Positions 58,775-64,000 of a stretch of DNA of 64,000 nt are shown piece by piece. The notes below the pieces were generated by a model, which saw only the letters and a program-made list of their open reading frames with translations, was not told the origin of the DNA and searched no databases. Source of the stretch: Streptomyces cylindrosporus (lineage in GTDB: Bacteria; Actinomycetota; Actinomycetes; Streptomycetales; Streptomycetaceae); contig NZ_JALDAY010000008.1 in NCBI RefSeq assembly GCF_022698165.1, forward strand, positions 124,001 through 188,000. Direction: 5' to 3'. Both the position numbers and the translations under genes were made by a program. Within the stretch, counting starts at the first letter, position 1. Each line of letters begins with the position of its first letter.

Positions 58775-61330
58775 GTGACACCGACCATCACCCCCCGCCG
58801 TATGCGCATCCTGGTGCTGCTGTTCCTGGCCGTCGTGGGCGCGCTGCTCGCCGGCGCCGGACCGGCCTCCGCGCACGCGGCGCTCACCGGCAGCGACCCC
58901 GCTTCGGGGGTGGTGGTCGACAAGGCGCCCACCCAGGTCTCGCTGACCTTCTCCGAGAAGGTCGCCACCTCCGGCGACTCCGTGCGCGTCCTCGACCCCA
59001 AGGGCAAGCGGGTCGACACCGGCAAGGCGACCGACGTCAGCGGCACCACGTACGCCGTGCCCCTGCACAGCGGTCTGCCCGACGGCACCTACACGGTGGC
59101 CTGGCAGGTCGTCTCGGCCGACAGCCACCCCGTCGCGGGCGCCTTCACCTTCTCCATCGGCGCCCCCTCCCAGACCACCGTCTCGGTCTCCGGCGACACG
59201 GCCGGCGGCGGGGTCGTCGGCTGGCTCTACGGCTTCGGGCGGTACGTGTCGTACGCCGGCTTCATCGTCCTGGTGGGCGGCGCCGCCTTCGTGCTCGCCT
59301 GCTGGCAACGCGGTTCGGGGGTACGGCCGCTGCAGCGGCTCGTGGTCTCCGGCTGGCTCGCGCTGACCTCGGCGACCCTTCTGCTGCTGCTCCTGCGCGG
59401 CTCCTACACCAGCTCCGGCAAGGTCGGCGACATCTTCGACCTGAGCCTGCTGGGGCAGGTGCTGCAGACCAAGACCGGCGCGGCCCTGGTCTCCCGGCTG
59501 CTGCTGCTCGCCGCGGCGGCGCTGTTCATCGCCGTGCTGTTCGGCGCGTACGACAAGCGGGAGGACGAGGAGAAGCGGGACCTCACCTTCGGGCTCGCGA
59601 TCGGCGGGTTCGTGGTGTCGGCGGGGCTCGCGGCGAGCTGGGCGATGGCCGAGCACGCCTCGACCGGGCTCCAGCCGGGGATCGCGATGCCGGTCGACGT
59701 CGTCCATCTGCTGGCCGTCGCGGCCTGGCTGGGCGGACTGTGCGCGCTGCTCGTCGCGTTGTACCGCGCGGAGACCCCGATCGAGACCGCGGCGGTACGA
59801 CGCTTCTCGGCCGTCGCCTTCGGCAGCGTGTGCGCGCTGATCGCGACGGGCGTCTACCAGTCCTGGCGCCAGCTGGGCTCCTGGTCGGCGTTCACGGACA
59901 CGGCGTACGGCCAGCTGCTGCTCGTCAAGATCGGGCTGGTGACGCTGCTCGTGGGCATCGCGTGGATCTCCCGACGGTGGACCGGGCGGCTGGCGGACGG
60001 GGTTGTGGGGGCGCCGCGCGGGGCGGCCGGAGAGGGCGCGGAGACGGGGGAGGGCGTCGGGGAAGGCGTAACGGGTCGCGTAGAGGAAGGCGTCAGGGGC
60101 GGCGTTGAGGAAGGTGCCGAGGAAGGTGTCGACGAGAGTGTCGAGGAGGGTGTCGGCGCGGGCGAGAAGCAGCATGCGGGCGCGCGGGCGGGTGCCGGGG
60201 CGTCCACGGCGTCGGGCGGCTCGTCCAGGGCGTCCGCCGATTCGGCCAGTACGTCCGCCGACTCGGCCAGTACGTCGGGTGACTCGGCCAGTGCGTCCGC
60301 CGGCTCCGCGACCACCGGGGGCGCGACCACCGGGGGCGCGACCACCGGGGGCGCGAAGACCGTGAGCTCCGCGACCACCGGGGGCAGGAAGACGGTGACC
60401 TCCACGATCACCGGGGGCGTAAATGCCGTGAGCTCCACGACGGCCACCGGCTCGGAAACCGCGAGCGCGACGGCCGGCAGCGGCACGACGGCCACCGCCA
60501 ACTCGACCACCACCCACAGCTCGACCGCAACCACCACCGACTCGACCGCCACCCACAGCTCGACCGCAACCACCGCCAACTCGACCCCCGCCGACAGCTC
60601 GACCGCCGCCGACAGCTCGACGACCAGCGGCTCCACCGCCGGCGGTGACGCCAAGCGCTCCGGCGAGTCCGAGGCCGCCGAAGCGTCCGAGGTCACCGGC
60701 GCTTCCAGGACCCCCGGCGCCTCCAAGCCCCCCGCCGACCGCAAACGTGCCGCCCAGCTCGCCCGGCAGCGGGCCGCCGTCGACACCGCGCGGCAGAAGC
60801 GGCAGCGGGATGCCGACCCCGACCGGTTCGGGCTGCGCCGCTCCGTGCTCGCCGAGGCCGCTGTGGCCGTCGTGCTGCTCGCCGTGACCACCGTGCTGAC
60901 GCAGACCGAGCCGGGCCGTACCGAGGAAGACGCCAACGCGGCCAAGGCAGCCGCGTCCTCCTCTTCCTCCGCGTCGGACTCCTCGTCCGGCGCGGTGACC
61001 CTGACCATGCCCTTCGACACCGGCGGCACGGACGGCAAGGGCGTCGTCTCGGTCGACCTCGACCCCGCGCGCGTGGGCGGCAACGAGATGCACGTCTACG
61101 TCACCCGGCCCAACGGGCGGGCCTTCGACATCCCCGAGGTGAAGGTCGCCTTCACCCTGGAGGCCAAGAAGATCGGTCCGCTGCCCGTCGCGCCGGACCA
61201 TGTCGCCACCGGTCACTGGGCGGCGAGCGGAATCCAGATCCCGATGGCCGGCGACTGGAAGGTCGCCGTGACCGTGCGGACCTCCGACATCGACCAGGTG
61301 ACCGTCTCCAAGAACGCGCAGATCGGCTGA
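58775..61330 (+). CDS. CopC-CopD fusion copper transport protein with long repetitive linker
   Basis: 851 residues. Signal peptide and CopC domain at about 1-135: mature start HAALTGSDPASGVVVDKAPT gives the N-terminal His ligand, and ADSHPVAGAFTFSIG the second. CopD membrane domain of eight helices at about 140-410. Residues about 415-680 are a Ser/Thr/Ala/Gly-rich linker with short repeats (ADSAST, TTGGA, THSSTATT). The C-terminal part has a helix (AVAVVLLAVTTVLTQTEPGR) and a beta-sandwich of YtkA type (LTMPFDTGGTDGKGVVSVDL). It imports or handles copper. It follows the chaperone by 13 bases. Confidence 0.88.
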   Translation: MTPTITPRRMRILVLLFLAVVGALLAGAGPASAHAALTGSDPASGVVVDKAPTQVSLTFSEKVATSGDSVRVLDPKGKRVDTGKATDVSGTTYAVPLHSGLPDGTYTVAWQVVSADSHPVAGAFTFSIGAPSQTTVSVSGDTAGGGVVGWLYGFGRYVSYAGFIVLVGGAAFVLACWQRGSGVRPLQRLVVSGWLALTSATLLLLLLRGSYTSSGKVGDIFDLSLLGQVLQTKTGAALVSRLLLLAAAALFIAVLFGAYDKREDEEKRDLTFGLAIGGFVVSAGLAASWAMAEHASTGLQPGIAMPVDVVHLLAVAAWLGGLCALLVALYRAETPIETAAVRRFSAVAFGSVCALIATGVYQSWRQLGSWSAFTDTAYGQLLLVKIGLVTLLVGIAWISRRWTGRLADGVVGAPRGAAGEGAETGEGVGEGVTGRVEEGVRGGVEEGAEEGVDESVEEGVGAGEKQHAGARAGAGASTASGGSSRASADSASTSADSASTSGDSASASAGSATTGGATTGGATTGGAKTVSSATTGGRKTVTSTITGGVNAVSSTTATGSETASATAGSGTTATANSTTTHSSTATTTDSTATHSSTATTANSTPADSSTAADSSTTSGSTAGGDAKRSGESEAAEASEVTGASRTPGASKPPADRKRAAQLARQRAAVDTARQKRQRDADPDRFGLRRSVLAEAAVAVVLLAVTTVLTQTEPGRTEEDANAAKAAASSSSSASDSSSGAVTLTMPFDTGGTDGKGVVSVDLDPARVGGNEMHVYVTRPNGRAFDIPEVKVAFTLEAKKIGPLPVAPDHVATGHWAASGIQIPMAGDWKVAVTVRTSDIDQVTVSKNAQIG

Positions 61331-61338
61331 ATCGCACC

Positions 61339-62664
61339 ATGGCTGACCAGTCCATCCCCGAAGCCTGCACGTCCGGGGCGGCACCGGCCCCGGAGGAGAC
61401 CCTCCCAGGGAACGGCACCCGCGGGGAAACCCCCGTCCAGGACGGCTCCGGCATCTCCCGCCGCACCCTCCTCGGCACAGCCGGCGCCACCGGCCTCGTG
61501 CTCGGCACCGCCGGTGGTGCCGTGGGCTACGCCGCCGCGCCCTCCGAGGCCACTCCGCTCTCCTCCGTCGGCGCGGACATGGCAATGTTTCACGGGAAAC
61601 ATCAGCCCGGGATCACCGAGGGCCTCCAGGCCAAGGGCCACCTCGTCGCCTTCGACCTGGCGGCCGGCGCGGGCCGCAAGGAGGCGGCCGCGCTGCTGCG
61701 CCGCTGGTCGGCGACGGCCGAGCGGCTGATGGCGGGCGAGGCCCTCACCAGCGACGACACGGATGTGGCCCGTGACGCCGGGCCGTCCTCGCTGACGATC
61801 ACCTTCGGCTTCGGGCACAGCTTCTTCGCCCGCACCGGCCTGGAGAAGCAGCGCCCGGTCTCCCTCGACCCGCTGCCCGACTTCTCCTCCGACCATCTCG
61901 ACAAGGCGCGCAGCAACGGCGACCTGTGGGTGCAGATCGGCGCCAACGACGGTCTGGTCGCCTTCCACGCCCTGCGCGCGATCCAGAAGGACGCGGGCGC
62001 GGCGGCCCGCATCCGCTGGCAGATGAACGGCTTCAACCGCACGCCGGGTGCCACGGCCCACCCCATGACGGCCCGCAACCTCATGGGCCAGCTGGACGGC
62101 ACCCGCAATCCGAAGCCGACGGACTCGGACTTCGACAAGCGGATCTTCGTGCCGTCCTCCGGCTCCAACGACCCGTCGTGGATGGCGAACGGCTCCTACG
62201 CCGTCGTACGCCGTATCCGCATGCTCCTCGACGACTGGGAGAAGCTCTCGCTCGCCGCCCAGGAGAACGTCATCGGACGCCGCAAGTCCAACGGGGCCCC
62301 GCTGTCCGGCGGTTCCGAGACGACCGCGATGGACCTCGACAAGACCGACGCCAAGGGCGAGTACGTCGTCCCGGTCAACGCCCACTCCCGCATCACGCGC
62401 CCCGACCAGAACGGCGGTGCGGCGATGCTGCGGCGCCCGTTCTCGTACCACGACGGCTTCGACGCGAACGGAGTTCCGGACGCGGGTCTGCTGTTCGTGT
62501 GCTGGCAGGCCGATCCGCTGCGCGGCTTCGTCCCGGTCCAGCGCAAGCTCGACCGCGGCGACGCCCTGTCGAAGTACATCCGGCACGAGGCCAGCGGCCT
62601 GTTCGCGGTGCCGGGCGGTGCGGCGAAGGGCGAGTACGTGGGGCAGCGGCTGCTGGAAGGGTGA
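61339..62664 (+). CDS. Tat-exported dye-decolorising heme peroxidase (DtpA-like)
   Basis: 441 residues. Twin-arginine signal ISRRTLLGTAGATGLVLGTA ends near AVGYAAA. DyP features: FGHSFFARTGLEKQRPVSLD, GQLDGTRNPKPTDSDFDKRI (GxxDG), proximal His in VPVNAHSRITRPDQNGG, and GLLFVCWQADPLRGFVPVQR. In S. lividans DtpA acts with the copper oxidase GlxA and depends on ECuC/Sco. It starts eight bases after the CopC-CopD gene. Confidence 0.93.
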   Translation: MADQSIPEACTSGAAPAPEETLPGNGTRGETPVQDGSGISRRTLLGTAGATGLVLGTAGGAVGYAAAPSEATPLSSVGADMAMFHGKHQPGITEGLQAKGHLVAFDLAAGAGRKEAAALLRRWSATAERLMAGEALTSDDTDVARDAGPSSLTITFGFGHSFFARTGLEKQRPVSLDPLPDFSSDHLDKARSNGDLWVQIGANDGLVAFHALRAIQKDAGAAARIRWQMNGFNRTPGATAHPMTARNLMGQLDGTRNPKPTDSDFDKRIFVPSSGSNDPSWMANGSYAVVRRIRMLLDDWEKLSLAAQENVIGRRKSNGAPLSGGSETTAMDLDKTDAKGEYVVPVNAHSRITRPDQNGGAAMLRRPFSYHDGFDANGVPDAGLLFVCWQADPLRGFVPVQRKLDRGDALSKYIRHEASGLFAVPGGAAKGEYVGQRLLEG

Positions 62665-62685
62665 GCCGTGCCCCCGTGAGGCCAT

Positions 62686-62691
62686 TAGGGT
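62686..62691 (+). promoter_or_regulatory. -10 element of a probable leaderless pheA promoter
   Basis: TAGGGT lies six bases before the pheA ATG, the placement seen for leaderless mRNAs in streptomycetes; the same spacing (TAGGCT, six bases, ATG) precedes the PPOX gene at 10290. A -35 is not clear. Confidence 0.45.
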
Positions 62692-62697
62692 GAGGGC

Positions 62698-63630
62698 ATG
62701 CCAGCGAGCTATGCCTACCTCGGTCCCGAGGGCACTTTCACCGAAGTCGCGCTGCGGACGCTGCCCGAGGCGGCCACCCGGGAGCTGATCCCGTACGTGT
62801 CCGTGCAGTCCGCGCTGGACGCGGTCCGTGCCGGTGAGGCCGAGGCCGCGTTCGTGCCGATCGAGAACTCCGTCGAGGGCGGCATCACCACCACCCTCGA
62901 CGAGCTGGTCGCGGGCGCGCCGCTGATGATCTACCGCGAGGTGCTGCTGTCGATCACCTTCGCGCTGCTGGTCCGGCCGGGCACGAAGCTGTCCGACATC
63001 AAGACGGTCTCGGCGCACCCGGCCGCCCAGCCGCAGGTGCGCAACTGGCTCAGGAACAACCTCCCGGACGCCCACTGGGAGTCGGCCGCCTCGAACGCGG
63101 ACGCCGCCCGGCTGGTCCAGGAGGGCCAGTACGACGCCGCGTTCGCCGGTGAGTTCGCGGCCGCCCGGTACGGCCTGGAGGCCCTGGAGACCGGGATCCA
63201 CGACGCGGAGAACGCGCAGACCCGCTTCGTGCTGGTGGGCCGGCCCGCCCGGCCCGCGGCGCCGACCGGCGCGGACAAGACGTCCGTCGTGCTGTGGCAG
63301 CGCGACGACCACCCGGGTGGTCTGCGCGACCTGCTCGGCGAGTTCGCCACCCGCGGCATCAACCTGATGCTGCTCCAGTCCCGCCCGACCGGCGCCGGCA
63401 TCGGCAACTACTGCTTCTGCATCGACGCCGAGGGCCACATCTCCGACCGCCGGGTGGCCGAGGCGCTGATGGGGCTCAAGCGGATCTGCCTGGAGGTGCG
63501 GTTCCTGGGCTCGTACCCGCGGGCCGACGTGGGCGTGGAGGACGTGAGCGCGCCGCGCCTCGGGACCTCGGACGAGGAGTTCGTCTCCGCGTCGGACTGG
63601 GTGGCCCGCTGCCAGGACGGGCGCTTCTAG
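62698..63630 (+). CDS. pheA: Prephenate dehydratase
   Basis: A 310-residue enzyme converting prephenate to phenylpyruvate. N-lobe: MPASYAYLGPEGTFTEVALR, EAAFVPIENSVEGGITTTLD. C-lobe: FAGEFAAARYGLEALETGIH and AQTRFVLVGRP (TRF active-site motif). The ACT domain (from about 200) is RDDHPGGLRDLLGEFATRGI, with LLQSRPTGAGIGNYCFCIDA where the usual ESRP is QSRP; it mediates Phe feedback. TAGGGT six bases before the ATG suggests leaderless expression. The stop is at 63628-63630. Confidence 0.96.
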   Translation: MPASYAYLGPEGTFTEVALRTLPEAATRELIPYVSVQSALDAVRAGEAEAAFVPIENSVEGGITTTLDELVAGAPLMIYREVLLSITFALLVRPGTKLSDIKTVSAHPAAQPQVRNWLRNNLPDAHWESAASNADAARLVQEGQYDAAFAGEFAAARYGLEALETGIHDAENAQTRFVLVGRPARPAAPTGADKTSVVLWQRDDHPGGLRDLLGEFATRGINLMLLQSRPTGAGIGNYCFCIDAEGHISDRRVAEALMGLKRICLEVRFLGSYPRADVGVEDVSAPRLGTSDEEFVSASDWVARCQDGRF

Positions 63631-63683
63631 ACGGCCGCTTCTGGACGGCCCCTTCGAGCACCGGTCTTACCTGCAGATTTTCG

Positions 63684-63997
63684 TTATCCACAGAAGTTAT
63701 CCACAGGCGCGCTTCTCGACCTGGGGACAAGTCGACACCGAGACGCGACCCTGTCGACAAATCGGCCCTGGAGGCCCTCCGCCGTCCACCGGCGCGCACA
63801 TCACCCTTCGTCCACTCTTTTCCTTTAGTCAATCCTTTGGAGCGACCCCTTTCCACTCGAAAGTAGTGGTAAGGCATGGTTTGAACCGGGAATCCCGGGC
63901 GTGACGCACCGGTTTCGGAGTGATCAATTCCGAAATCCACAGATGCTCCGCACACCCTGTGGATAACTCCTCGGCGGGTGTGGACCGCTGTGGACAA
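63684..63997. other. Second cluster of DnaA boxes downstream of pheA, continuing off the window
   Basis: Exact boxes: TTATCCACA at 63684-63692 and 63697-63705 (tandem), TGTGGATAA (reverse) at 63958-63966, and TGTGGACAA (reverse of TTGTCCACA) at 63989-63997. Near matches: TGGGGACAA 63722-63730, TGTCGACAA 63752-63760, AAATCCACA 63933-63941, TGTGGACCG 63979-63987. The stretch is intergenic from 63631 and rather AT-rich around 63820-63870. It converges on a plus/minus arrangement not visible here. Confidence 0.75.
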
Positions 63998-64000
63998 CGG

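Noticed and set aside
63684..63997. Replication origin oriC
   Set aside because: Left flank is pheA, not dnaA or dnaN, and only a few boxes are visible; the other flank is unseen, so this is a provisional rejection.

Overview
The window is chromosomal DNA from a Streptomyces species. The evidence is very high GC with G/C-rich third codon positions, frequent GTG starts, GGAGG-type ribosome binding sites, leaderless promoters and many actinobacterial families (Prim-Pol-like proteins, DUF5926, sigF/sigN sigma factors, an SSI-type protease inhibitor). The gene order resembles what I remember of the S. coelicolor core chromosome between upp and pheA. That is memory, not a search, so orthologue names carry that caveat. 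Three tRNA-Ser genes (CGA, GCT, TGA) and one tRNA-Arg (ACG) are present. No insertion sequence, prophage or CRISPR array was seen.

Layout. 0-6 kb: partial upp, the tRNA deaminase TadA with its companion protein, tRNA-Ser(CGA), two small conserved genes, and adjacent sigma factors of the SigB/SigF group (sigF, sigN). 6-13 kb: a MarR gene with two matched operator dyads, an efflux pump fused to carboxypeptidase-regulatory-like domains, a YceI protein carrying the same domain, a PPOX flavoprotein, and an MFS-TetR operon behind a near-perfect 33-bp palindrome. 13-19 kb: two membrane glycosyltransferases and an OmpR-type two-component system. 19-27 kb: amidohydrolase and monooxygenase-like pair, DUF2797 protein, a second MarR, several small or unknown genes, a truncated oxidoreductase remnant and two tRNAs. 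27-33 kb: SSI-type inhibitor and a 1530-residue PAS / pseudo-histidine-kinase / pseudo-receiver protein. 33-38 kb: fatty acyl-CoA ligase, SigE-family sigma factor, and a hydratase-DUF35 / MaoC / thiolase operon resembling actinobacterial steroid side-chain modules. 38-42 kb: a nepA-like spore-wall protein, a Prim-Pol-like protein, a secreted cholera-toxin-A-like ADP-ribosyltransferase and tRNA-Ser(TGA). 42-56 kb: HtrA protease, GDPD, two RsbW-type ATPases, DUF5926 protein, a second Prim-Pol-like protein, SpoIIE-type phosphatase, Xaa-Pro aminopeptidase, MocR regulator, MFS pump and an orphan CitG. 56-63 kb: a copper trafficking and cuproenzyme-maturation block (YcnI, Sco, PCuAC, CopC-CopD, DyP peroxidase), then pheA.

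How parts fit together. TadA's expected substrate, tRNA-Arg(ACG), is encoded in the same window. sigN and the nepA-like gene it is reported to control in S. coelicolor are 34 kb apart. The copper block is a coherent extracytoplasmic pathway from import and chaperoning to a Tat-exported peroxidase. Two clusters of DnaA boxes (45.2 kb and 63.7-64.0 kb) lie outside any dnaA/dnaN context and look like DnaA-titrating or regulatory sites rather than the origin. Short tandem repeats with 23-, 25- and 44-bp periods sit in three intergenic spots, two of them duplicating the 3' end of the neighbouring gene.
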